Source: Acidobacteriota bacterium
GTDB lineage: Bacteria; Acidobacteriota; Terriglobia; Bryobacterales; Bryobacteraceae
Length of the DNA stretch: 40,462 bases
Direction of reading: 5' to 3'
Assembly: GCA_026394015.1 (NCBI GenBank)
Contig: JAPKZA010000276.1
Coordinates: forward strand, 1-40,462
Positions 29,479 to 36,843 of this stretch are shown here, one piece after another (positions within the stretch are counted from its first letter, which is position 1; every line of letters starts with the position of its first letter). Under the pieces are notes generated by a model. It made no database searches. It was not told the origin of the DNA and worked only from the letters and a program-made list of their open reading frames with translations. The translations under genes were made by a program, and so were the position numbers.

Positions 29479-30104
29479 ATGCATCCGATCACCCAGTGAG
29501 CCGCGTAACCGGAAGTGACCTGACGCCCCATCGTGAATGGAATCCCCTGATCAGCCAGATCGCCACCGGGGACTCCACCGCGCTTTCTGAACTTCATGCG
29601 CAGGCGGAGCGTTTTGTGACAACGATTGTGGCCCGGGTGGTGCGCAATGAGGCGGAAACGGAAGAGGTCGTCAACGACGTCTTCCAACAGGTGTGGAAGT
29701 TGGCGAAACATTATGACCCTGTCCGCTGCAATGCGCACTCCTGGATCGCGATGATGGCGCGCAGTCGGGCCCTGGACCGCTGGCGGACGGTCGCCTCGCG
29801 CACGCGTCTCGTTGAAACCCAGGAGCACCTGCCCGAACATCCCACCGCCCCGGCCAGCAGCCCGGAGAATCTCGCGGTCGATCGGGAGAGGCGCCGCTCC
29901 ATCCGCTCCTCGCTGGAGCAGTTGCCGGCCGAGCAGCGCGAAGCCATCCAACTTACCTTCTTCGAAGGGCTGAGTCACGCCGATGTCGCTGAAAAGTCCG
30001 GCCTCCCGCTCGGCACCGTGAAAACCCGGATCCGCCTCGGCCTGCTAAAATTGCGCGAGCAGTTGCCGCAGCATGGCGCGATCGCCGAAGGAGCCGCGAA
30101 TTGA
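29475..30104 (+). CDS. ECF-type sigma-70 factor
   Basis: A 209-residue extracytoplasmic-function sigma factor. Region 2 is seen in ALSELHAQAERFVTTIVARVVRNEAETEEVVNDVF-like sequence (EEVVNDVFQQVWK, SWIAMMARSRALDRWR). Region 4 is near the end, with QLPAEQREAIQLTFFEGLSHADVA and the recognition helix GLPLGTVKTRIRLGL. It should direct RNA polymerase to a small stress regulon. The ATG overlaps the cytochrome b stop (ATGA), so it belongs to the respiratory operon, and its own TGA overlaps the TTG start of the cupin protein, its likely anti-sigma factor. This resembles the RpoE-ChrR pair that senses singlet oxygen or related stress. Confidence 0.94.
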   Translation: MNASDHPVSRVTGSDLTPHREWNPLISQIATGDSTALSELHAQAERFVTTIVARVVRNEAETEEVVNDVFQQVWKLAKHYDPVRCNAHSWIAMMARSRALDRWRTVASRTRLVETQEHLPEHPTAPASSPENLAVDRERRRSIRSSLEQLPAEQREAIQLTFFEGLSHADVAEKSGLPLGTVKTRIRLGLLKLREQLPQHGAIAEGAAN

Positions 30105-30604
30105 ACCCAGAATCCATCCGCGAACAGGCGCTGCTCTACGCCTCCGGGGAACTGAGCCCGGAAGAGCGCGACGCCTTTGAAGCGCTGCTGGCCGCCGGTG
30201 ACCCGATCGCCACGGCCGAAGCTGAGGCGTTTCTCGATATTGCCGAAGCGCTGCTGCCGCCCGCACCGCCGCCGCCCGGCTTCCGGGTCCTGCGCCAAAC
30301 CCAGAACCAAGCCCGCCCCACGCCTTACCCCGGGGTCACCGTCGAAGTGCTCCATCTCGATCGCAAGGCCCGCACCGTGACGACCATCCTCGCCCTCGAG
30401 CCAGGGGCTGAGTACCCATCCCATCGGCATTCGATTGCCGAACAATGTCTCGTGCTTTCGGGCGATGTATGGTCGGGCTCGCTCGAGCTTACCGCCGGGG
30501 ACTTTCAGGTCGCCGCTCCCGGGTCAACCCACAACGTCATCAGCACCCGCGGCGGATGCCGTCTCCTGATGATCTCCGGCATCCACGACGAAATTCTGGC
30601 CTAG
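30101..30604 (+). CDS. ChrR-like anti-sigma factor with C-terminal cupin
   Basis: A 167-residue protein beginning with TTG (30101) that shares bases with the sigma factor stop. The N-terminal 50 residues (REQALLYASGELSPEERDAFEALL) match the helical anti-sigma domain, but the zinc-binding H-x3-C-x2-C motif of ChrR is absent. The C-terminal half is a cupin with SHRHSIAEQCLVLSGDVW and GSTHNV, giving candidate metal ligands His, His, Glu and His. By analogy with ChrR it would hold the sigma factor inactive until the cupin senses oxidants. The TTG start is inferred from the coupling; no ATG fits. It converges on the DUF3179 gene with a four-base overlap. Confidence 0.82.
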   Translation: MNPESIREQALLYASGELSPEERDAFEALLAAGDPIATAEAEAFLDIAEALLPPAPPPPGFRVLRQTQNQARPTPYPGVTVEVLHLDRKARTVTTILALEPGAEYPSHRHSIAEQCLVLSGDVWSGSLELTAGDFQVAAPGSTHNVISTRGGCRLLMISGIHDEILA

Positions 30605-31728
30605 CGCTGGAAAACGGTCGTGTCGGGATGATACCGCTGCCAGTCGAACCAGTAGTCCTTCAGCATCGGAACCGGCTTCAAACAGCGACCTTCTGCCGTG
30701 CAGCCGCGGAAATTCCACGTCGACCCGGTTGCGGCATCGATCAGAACGCCCGTCTCCGGCTGGCGATAGAAGTCGGAGTCCACGGCGAACGCCCGCACCG
30801 AGCGGCCATCCGGCCCCACGACGAGCATCACGCCCTGGTCCAGCACCAGCTTTTCGGCGAGCACCCGGTCGACAGGATAGGCGCGGCTCCGGCCGCCGTG
30901 GGTCAGGCCGAAGAGCAACTCCCGCGGTGGGCGTCCGGTCGCGGTGGTGTCCACCACGGTCCGCATGCGGCCCATGGCCTTCTCCCAGTCTTTATCCTCG
31001 TACTGATTCGCGCTGGCGGCCACGGGCTTTAACACGGTCCCATCCGGGTGCTCCTGCCGCCACAGCCCAAAGCTTAACTCGTCGCTGTGGACGAGTTCCA
31101 ACTGCCGGCCCTTCAGCGGACCGGAGACGGCGAGGCCGCTGATCTGTTGCCAAAACGAACCCGTCTCTTCATCCCGCATCAGAAAATTCTGGTTGTTGAT
31201 GCCGGCCAGATGGAACGTTAGCGGGCGTCCATCCATCTCCCTTTTCCACACGAGACCCGTGTGACATAGCGTTCAATAAGTGACCACCACCGGCGACCCG
31301 GCCACCCAGTCATTGGCGATGTGATGGTAGCCCATCATGCGAATCGGGTAAGCGCGGGAGGTGGGCCCGAAGGTCACCGCCAGCACCATGTCGTCGGCGT
31401 CGACCTGCGCCTGGCTCGCCGGCAGGTTGCCGAGCGAGTCGATCGGCCGGAACATGCGTTCGAAAATGTTAATCTGCCCCGCGGCCGCGAACGCGGCGGT
31501 CAGCAGCGGCAACACGACCGCTGCCTTGTGGATCCGACTCCAAAAACGAACCAGCAGCGCGACGCTAGCCACGGCACAGGCAATGGCCAACATCGGCCCC
31601 CAGGCGCGGACGACCAGGGCGATGGCTAGCTCCGTCGCGCCCTGCGCCCGAAACGGTCGGATCACGTACATCGGATACGCCACGCAGCCGAAGGCCACCG
31701 CCGTCATCAGTGCCAACCACCGGATCAT
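30601..31728 (-). CDS. DUF3179 membrane protein, candidate selenoprotein (Sec152 encoded by in-frame TGA)
   Basis: Read through one TGA (31273-31275), this is a 375-residue protein. Three hydrophobic helices lie at about 4-24, 43-61 and 69-84. A DUF3179 domain follows: SRAYPIRMMGYHHIANDWVAGSP, then VVTY-U-TLCHTGLVW, later SGLAVSGPLKG and the C-terminal DTTVF. In DUF3179 proteins this site normally reads TYCxLC, so TGA stands exactly at the first Cys of a CxxC pair, giving U152-x-x-C155. The frame is identical on both sides and both halves are clearly one domain. A SECIS-like hairpin follows 15 bases after the TGA. DUF3179 has no established function; a redox role is inferred. The ATG overlaps the stop of the serine hydrolase gene (31725-31728). 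Confidence 0.8.
31241..31275 (-). promoter_or_regulatory. Bacterial SECIS element candidate following the in-frame UGA
   Basis: On the minus strand, 9 bases after the TGA (31273-31275), CACACG (31263-31258) pairs with CGTGTG (31252-31247). The five-base loop GGTCT (31257-31253) sits on this perfect 6-bp stem. A seventh G-T pair and further interrupted pairing extend the stem down to 31269/31241. The GGUCU loop is the same as in the E. coli fdhF SECIS, where the loop G and U are read by SelB. The distance from UGA to loop, 15 bases, is at the short end of the range known for bacterial SECIS elements. Confidence 0.75.
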
Positions 31729-32798
31729 TTGCCTACCGCCGCCTGCTGAAACGCCATCCGTACGGGCGAATCGTCGGAGTTCGCAAAGCCCGCTCGCTGC
31801 ACCATCAGCAAGAGCGTCACGCCCTTGGTCGGGTCGATCCAGGCCTGGGTTCCATACGCGCCGCCGTGGCCATGCGACCCCGGGCTGAGCATCGCGGTCA
31901 CGCCCTGGGGCTCGCGGACAATGCACCAGGTCAGTCCCCAGCCGTGCCCCGGGGTGAACCCGGTTTTCAGGTCGCCCGATTGCAGCGTGGTCATCTGCCG
32001 CACCGACTCCGGCTTCAAGTACCGCTTGCCGTCGAGCGTCCCTTGGTTCAAAATCATCCGCTGGAAGCGCACGTAGTCCGAGGCGGTGGAGAACAGTCCG
32101 CCATTGGCGGCCGGAAACGGCTCCGGGTCAAAGCCCACCGGCAGCTTGGCGGCCACCAGCTTGCCACTGCTCTTGTCGCGTTGCACGGGGGCGACCAACC
32201 GGGTCTTCTGTTTTGCCGACGGAAAAAATGTCGTATCTTTCATGCCGAGCGGCTTGAACAGGCGCTTGGCGAGGAACTTGTCGAAGGGCATGCCGGAGGC
32301 GACTTCGACCAGGTGCCCGAGGGTGTTGATGCCGGATTGGCAGTACTTCCACTGGCTGCCGGTGGGAAACTGCAACGGCTTGCTGAGGTAGGCCGGGATC
32401 AGGTCGCCGAGCTTGCGGGCGGCGGCCCACTCGGCGGGGGTGGCTTCGGCCAGCCCGGACGAATGCGTCATCAGGTGCTTGATCGTGATTGCGGGGTACT
32501 TCGAAAAGGCCGGGATGTGCTTGGCGACGGGGTCGTCGACGGAGAGCTTACCCGCTTCCTGCAGCATCAAAATCGCAGTGCCGGCGACCGGCTTGGTCAT
32601 CGAGGCGATCCAAAAAATTGAGTCGGTCTTGACGTTTCCGATGGCGGCAAGGTGGGTGACGCCGGTTCGGGTGGCGATGGCCGTGACGGCACCGGGAACC
32701 TCCTGCGCGTCGATCATCTTCTGCATGGCGGCGGCGATGGCCGCGTCCTGGCCGAGCAGCGTGAGCGGAGTGATGAGAAAAGCGAGCAAAAGGCGCAT
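31725..32798 (-). CDS. Serine hydrolase, class C beta-lactamase/esterase family
   Basis: A 357-residue secreted enzyme with a signal peptide (MRLLLAFLITPLTLLGQ). The nucleophile motif S-x-x-K is SMTK at 66-69. The second motif, usually Y-S-N, is YCQ at 152-154 in KYCQSGINTLG. The third, H-G-G, lies in SHGHGGAYGTQ. Such proteins include EstB-like esterases and D-aminopeptidases and are rarely true beta-lactamases. The Asn-to-Gln change in the second motif may alter specificity. The DUF3179 gene begins within its stop codon (ATGA), so both are translated from one minus-strand message. It is divergent from the deoxyhypusine-synthase-like gene, with only 25 bases between the two start codons. Confidence 0.88.
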   Translation of the reverse strand: MRLLLAFLITPLTLLGQDAAIAAAMQKMIDAQEVPGAVTAIATRTGVTHLAAIGNVKTDSIFWIASMTKPVAGTAILMLQEAGKLSVDDPVAKHIPAFSKYPAITIKHLMTHSSGLAEATPAEWAAARKLGDLIPAYLSKPLQFPTGSQWKYCQSGINTLGHLVEVASGMPFDKFLAKRLFKPLGMKDTTFFPSAKQKTRLVAPVQRDKSSGKLVAAKLPVGFDPEPFPAANGGLFSTASDYVRFQRMILNQGTLDGKRYLKPESVRQMTTLQSGDLKTGFTPGHGWGLTWCIVREPQGVTAMLSPGSHGHGGAYGTQAWIDPTKGVTLLLMVQRAGFANSDDSPVRMAFQQAAVGK

Positions 32799-32823
32799 GC
32801 GGCCAGCGTATCATGAAGACTGG

Positions 32824-33897
32824 ATGCAGCAAGATTGGACAAAATTGCGGGTGTTCCCGCTCGCCGAACGCAAGAGTTTAACCCGGGTCGAAGACATCCT
32901 GATCGACCCTTCCAGCACCCCAGCCCCAGCCGAGGCAACGGCGTGCGCCCGGGCGGTAGCCGCGGCGCGGGCGCGAGGCGCGGCCGTCGTCCTCTTCTAC
33001 GGTGCCCATCTGCTGCGCAACGGCGCGGCGCTGATCCTGGACGAAATGATGGCGAAGGGTTGGATCACGCACGTGGCGACCAACGGCGCCGGGACCATCC
33101 ACGACTGGGAGTACGCCTGGCTCGGCCGGTCCACCGAAAGCGTGGAGCAGAACGTCGCCACGGGAACGTTTGGATCCTGGGATGAAACCGGGCGGAATCT
33201 GCATTTGGCGCTGTACGCCGGGGCGCTCCGCGGCGAAGGCTACGGCGTAGCGTTGGGTCGGCTGATCGCCGAGGATGGGGTGACGTTGCCGTCGCCAGAG
33301 GAGTTGGCACGGCTGATTTGCGAAGAGCCGCGGCATCCTTTGACGGCGGCCCGCGCGGACCTACTCGCCGCCGGCATGCCGTCAGGCCGGGTGGTGGTCG
33401 ACCACCGTTGGAAGCAAGCGTCGATTCTGTATCACGCCTTCCGCCATGGCGTTCCGGCCACGGTGCATCCGGGCATCGGCTACGACATTATCGCCAACCA
33501 TCCGGCGTTCAACGGGGCGGTGGTGGGTCGCGCGGCGGGGCTCGACTTCCGTCTCCTCGGCGACTCCGTCGAAGGGCTCGATGGCGGCGTGGTGCTATCG
33601 GTGGGTTCGGCGATCATGGCGCCGCAGGTGTTTGAAAAGACGCTGAGCAACGTGAACAATCTCCGGCTCGGAGCGGGGCGGTCGATTGTGCAAAACCATT
33701 CGATCTACGTCGTCGACCTGCAGGACGGCGGCGGCTGGGACTGGACGCAAGGGGAGCCGCCGAAGACGAATGCGGCCTACTATCTCCGCTTCTGCAAGAG
33801 TTTTTCGCGCATGGGGGCGCCGATGCACTACGTCCAGTGCGACAACGTCGCCTTCGTGCACAACCTGTATCGCGAGCTAGGCCGGCTCGTCGCCTAA
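32824..33897 (+). CDS. Deoxyhypusine-synthase-like protein of unknown role
   Basis: A 357-residue cytoplasmic protein without a signal peptide. The stretch THVATNGAGTIHDWEYAW followed by STESVEQN resembles the NAD-binding region of deoxyhypusine synthase (T-x-G-x-x-x-H-D). Other conserved-looking parts are VVLFYGAHLLRNGAAL, HPGIGYDIIANHP and VLSVGSAIMAPQVFEK. Bacteria lack eIF5A, so true hypusine formation is unlikely; bacterial relatives make homospermidine or have unknown roles. I cannot find the active-site Lys motif with certainty, so the family call is tentative. ATG 32824 is used; the frame is open far upstream as antisense to the serine hydrolase gene. It converges on hldD with a 21-base overlap. 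Confidence 0.6.
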   Translation: MQQDWTKLRVFPLAERKSLTRVEDILIDPSSTPAPAEATACARAVAAARARGAAVVLFYGAHLLRNGAALILDEMMAKGWITHVATNGAGTIHDWEYAWLGRSTESVEQNVATGTFGSWDETGRNLHLALYAGALRGEGYGVALGRLIAEDGVTLPSPEELARLICEEPRHPLTAARADLLAAGMPSGRVVVDHRWKQASILYHAFRHGVPATVHPGIGYDIIANHPAFNGAVVGRAAGLDFRLLGDSVEGLDGGVVLSVGSAIMAPQVFEKTLSNVNNLRLGAGRSIVQNHSIYVVDLQDGGGWDWTQGEPPKTNAAYYLRFCKSFSRMGAPMHYVQCDNVAFVHNLYRELGRLVA

Positions 33898-34863
33898 GCG
33901 GCGGTCGTGGTTCAAGTAGTTGCGGATGTAGTCGGCCACCGAATCGGCCAGCGGCGTGATCGCGGCTTCGTAGCCGGTGGACCGCAGCCGGTCGATGGTG
34001 GCCAGGGTTCGATACTGATACTTTCCGCGCAGCTGCTCCGGCATCGGGATGAACTCGATGTTCGGTTCCAGGTTGAGAGCGGCGAAGATGGCGCGGCCAA
34101 GGTCGAGCCACGTGTGCGCCTGCCCCGAACCGAGGTTGTAGAGCCCGCCGGCTTGGGCTGTGCCGGCCAGATGGATCGTCATCGCGACGGCGTCTTTCAC
34201 ATAAAGGAAGTCGCGCTGCTGACAACCATCGGCAAAATCCGGCCGATGACTGCGAAAGAGCTCCAACTTCCCCGTCGACCGGATCTGGTTGAACGCCTTA
34301 TGGACGACGCTTCGCATGTCGCCCTTATGGTCTTCGTTCGGCCCGAAAACATTAAAGTATTTTAAACCGACTACTTTGTCTGCCCAGCCAGCGCGCAGGG
34401 CGTATTGATCGAAGAGGTGCTTCGAGTAGCCGTACATATTGAGGGGCCGAAGTGAGTCGATCGGGAGATCTTCGCGGAAGTCGTCCTCGCGGGCACCATA
34501 GGTAGCCGCCGAGGAGGCGTAAACGAAGCGGGCTCCGTTCTCGAGTGCCCAATGCGCCAGGGTCTTCGTGTACTCGAAGTTGTTCCGCATCAGAAACGCG
34601 GAATCTTTCTCGGTGGTCGCCGAACAAGCCCCGAGGTGGTACACGGTGCCGATGTCGTTCAGTTTCGGGAGCGCGGTGAGTAGATCCTCGGCGTCGATGT
34701 AATCGAGAAACCGGAGCGGCACCAAGTTGCGCCACTTCTCGGAGAGATCCAAGCGATCAGAAAGCAGGACCCGTTGGTAGCCGAGTCGATTCAGCTGCCA
34801 AACGATCGCGCTTCCAATCATGCCGGCTCCGCCGGTAACCAATATGCGGCGGGATAAATCCAT
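33877..34863 (-). CDS. hldD: ADP-L-glycero-D-manno-heptose 6-epimerase
   Basis: A 328-residue short-chain dehydrogenase fold epimerase that makes the L,D-heptose donor for the lipopolysaccharide inner core. The N-terminal NADP-binding loop is VTGGAGMIGS, and the catalytic Tyr-Lys pair lies in MYGYSKHLFDQY, a signature of this enzyme. YFNVFGPNEDHKGDM and RDFLYVKDAV are also characteristic. The ATG at 34861-34863 fits the family start; the frame remains open upstream only because it runs through the tRNA-Pro gene. It begins 10 bases after the tRNA CCA end on the same strand, so it is probably processed from a tRNA-mRNA transcript. No other heptose genes are adjacent. Confidence 0.95.
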   Translation of the reverse strand: MDLSRRILVTGGAGMIGSAIVWQLNRLGYQRVLLSDRLDLSEKWRNLVPLRFLDYIDAEDLLTALPKLNDIGTVYHLGACSATTEKDSAFLMRNNFEYTKTLAHWALENGARFVYASSAATYGAREDDFREDLPIDSLRPLNMYGYSKHLFDQYALRAGWADKVVGLKYFNVFGPNEDHKGDMRSVVHKAFNQIRSTGKLELFRSHRPDFADGCQQRDFLYVKDAVAMTIHLAGTAQAGGLYNLGSGQAHTWLDLGRAIFAALNLEPNIEFIPMPEQLRGKYQYRTLATIDRLRSTGYEAAITPLADSVADYIRNYLNHDRRLGDEPA

Positions 34864-34873
34864 AGCTATGCAA

Positions 34874-34950
34874 TGGTCGGGGCGAGAGGATTCGAACCTC
34901 CGGCCTCCTGGACCCGAACCAGGCGCTCTACCAGGCTGAGCCACGCCCCG
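34874..34950 (-). tRNA. tRNA-Pro (CGG)
   Basis: A complete 77-base cloverleaf on the minus strand with encoded CCA. The acceptor stem CGGGGCG (34950-34944) pairs with CGCCCCG (34884-34878), with discriminator A34877 and CCA at 34876-34874. The anticodon loop TTCGGGT gives anticodon CGG, reading CCG, the preferred Pro codon of a high-GC genome. The T-arm GGTTCGAATCC is normal. Confidence 0.95.
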
Positions 34951-35018
34951 AAGAACATAGGATAGCGCGGATTGGCATCAAACGGCAACAACCAGCCTGC
35001 GAGAATACAAGTTGAACC

Positions 35019-35996
35019 ATGAAAATCGCCTTTTTCAATACAAAGCGCTATGAAAAGCAAGCCTTCGAAGAGGCGAACCGGGAGGGTGGTCACGAGTTCG
35101 TTTGGATCGATCTGCCGTTGCGCGCTGGAACCGCGCCCTTGGCGCAGGGCTGTGCCGCGGCCTGTGTCTTTGTGAATGACCAAGCGGACGCCGCCGCCAT
35201 TGCGGCGCTCGCCGCCATTGGAGTGAAAATGATCGCCGCCCGGTCGGCTGGCTTTAATCACATCGACGTGGCGGCCGCCAAGGCGGCGGGCCTTGTCGTG
35301 GCTCGGGTGCCGGCTTACTCGCCCTATGCCGTGGCCGAGTACACCTTGGCGCTGATGCTCTCGCTGAACCGCCACGTGCATCGGGCGTACAACCGCGTTC
35401 GGGAAGGGAACTTCGCGCTGGATGGCCTGTTGGGCTTCGATATGCACGGTCGGACGGTGGGGCTGATCGGCTTGGGCAAGATTGGCGCCTGCACCGCGAA
35501 GATTCTGCAAGGGATGGGCTGTCGCGTGATCGGCCATGACCCGGTGAGTTCGGTACCGGGCGTGACCCCGGTCGCGCTGCCGGAGCTACTGGCGACGAGT
35601 GACATCGTATCCTTGCACTGCCCGCTGACGCCCGAGACCCGGCACCTGATCAACGCCCAATCGATTCAGCAGATGAAGCGCGGGGCGATGCTGATCAACA
35701 CCAGCCGAGGGGCGCTGGTGGACACGATGGCGGCGATTGAGGGGCTGAAATCCGGACAGCTTGGCTCGCTCGGCATCGACGTTTACGAAGAGGAGGCTGA
35801 TTTGTTCTTTAAAGATCTGTCGGAGACCGTCATTCAGGACGACGTCTTCGCGCGGCTGTTAACTTTCCCTAACGTGTTGGTGACCGGGCACCAAGCGTTT
35901 TTCACGGCGGATGCCCTGACGGGGATCGCGGTTACGACAATCGGCAACATAAGTGAATTTGCGGCGACGGGGCAGTGTCGGAATGCGATATCCTGA
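35019..35996 (+). CDS. ldhA: D-lactate dehydrogenase, D-2-hydroxyacid dehydrogenase family
   Basis: A 325-residue NAD-dependent enzyme. The dinucleotide-binding loop is GLIGLGKIG, and the catalytic residues can be placed as Arg in [10 protein letters not shown], Glu in DVYEEEAD and His in TGHQAFFT. The [15 protein letters not shown] and [13 protein letters not shown] stretches are characteristic of fermentative D-lactate dehydrogenases (LdhA) within the family. It should reduce pyruvate to D-lactate in the cytoplasm. ATG 35019 starts the first beta strand ([13 protein letters not shown]); the ribosome site is weak. The promoter must lie in the 68 bases between it and the divergent tRNA-Pro. 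The next gene begins eight bases after its stop. Confidence 0.92.
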   Translation: MKIAFFNTKRYEKQAFEEANREGGHEFVWIDLPLRAGTAPLAQGCAAACVFVNDQADAAAIAALAAIGVKMIAARSAGFNHIDVAAAKAAGLVVARVPAYSPYAVAEYTLALMLSLNRHVHRAYNRVREGNFALDGLLGFDMHGRTVGLIGLGKIGACTAKILQGMGCRVIGHDPVSSVPGVTPVALPELLATSDIVSLHCPLTPETRHLINAQSIQQMKRGAMLINTSRGALVDTMAAIEGLKSGQLGSLGIDVYEEEADLFFKDLSETVIQDDVFARLLTFPNVLVTGHQAFFTADALTGIAVTTIGNISEFAATGQCRNAIS

Positions 35997-36004
35997 GCCT
36001 CAAG

Positions 36005-36835
36005 ATGGGCGATCCGAACTCCATACCTCGTCGAGCGTTTCTCGGCGCGCTGGCCCTGCCAGCGTTTGCCGATTCCAGGGCTGACGAGAAAGCGGCCGGG
36101 TTTCGGCTGGGAGCGGCTACCTTTTCATTGAAGAACTTCTCGCGGGCTCGGGCCATCGAGATGCTGCAGTTGTGCAAGGTGGAAGCGGTGAGCGTGAAGG
36201 AAACGCACGCCAAGATCAAAGACGACCGGGCGGAATGGGCCAAGGCGCGGAAAGAGTTCGAAGCGGCGGGTTTGCGGATCGTTTCGGTGGGGAAGATCGA
36301 CTTCGCCGTCGATAGCGACGAAGACGTGGAGCGAAACTTCCAATACGCGCAAGCGTTGGGCGCGGCGGGAATCGTGATGGCTCCGAAACTGGCGGTGCTG
36401 GCGCGGATCGAACGGTTCGTGAAGCAGTACAACATTAAGGCGTTCATCCACTGCCACGGCCCGGAAGATAAAGTCTTCCCGACGCCCGAGAGCGTTTTGA
36501 GGGCAGTGAAAGGCATGGATGCGCGGATGGGTTTGTGCCTGGATTCCGGGCACACGCTCCGCGCCGGCGTGGACCTGATCGGGGCGATGAAGCAGGCGGG
36601 GCCTCGGCTGCTCGACTTCCACATCAAAGACCTGCGGAACTTGAAAGACCGGAGCACTTCGTGCCAGGTCGGCGACGGTGCGGTGCCGGTGTCGGCCATC
36701 TTTAGGACGTTAAAGCAGATGGGGTACCAGGGGGACGTGAATTTGGAATATGAAGTGCTGGCCGACAATCCGTTGCCGGGAATGCTGGGTTCCTTCGCAT
36801 ATATGCGTGGCGCACTGGCTGGAATGAACGTGTAG
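36005..36835 (+). CDS. Sugar phosphate isomerase/epimerase-like TIM-barrel protein, TAT-exported
   Basis: A 276-residue protein with a TAT-like signal (IPRRAFLGALALPAFA) and an AP-endonuclease-2/xylose-isomerase-like TIM barrel. Metal-ligand candidates are His in FIHCHGPED, Asp in LCLDSGHTLRAG, His in LDFHIKDL, and Glu in VNLEYEVLADN, the normal ligand set of this family. Relatives isomerise or epimerise keto sugars; the substrate is unknown. ATG 36005 starts the signal; a GTG at 35975 inside the lactate dehydrogenase gene is less likely. It lies eight bases after ldhA and eight bases before the ABC permease gene, so the three could share a transcript. Confidence 0.85.
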   Translation: MGDPNSIPRRAFLGALALPAFADSRADEKAAGFRLGAATFSLKNFSRARAIEMLQLCKVEAVSVKETHAKIKDDRAEWAKARKEFEAAGLRIVSVGKIDFAVDSDEDVERNFQYAQALGAAGIVMAPKLAVLARIERFVKQYNIKAFIHCHGPEDKVFPTPESVLRAVKGMDARMGLCLDSGHTLRAGVDLIGAMKQAGPRLLDFHIKDLRNLKDRSTSCQVGDGAVPVSAIFRTLKQMGYQGDVNLEYEVLADNPLPGMLGSFAYMRGALAGMNV

Positions 36836-36843
36836 GGCGAGTT

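Noticed and set aside
29475-30604. Sigma/anti-sigma genes as regulators of the DUF3179 selenoprotein gene
   Set aside because: They lie on the opposite strand and converge on it; the start of that operon is far away near 32798, so nothing in the sequence ties them together.
30601-31728. DUF3179 gene as an ordinary pseudogene or two genes
   Set aside because: Frame is unbroken on both sides, the stop falls on a conserved redox Cys, and a SECIS-like hairpin follows; a random nonsense mutation would rarely meet these conditions.
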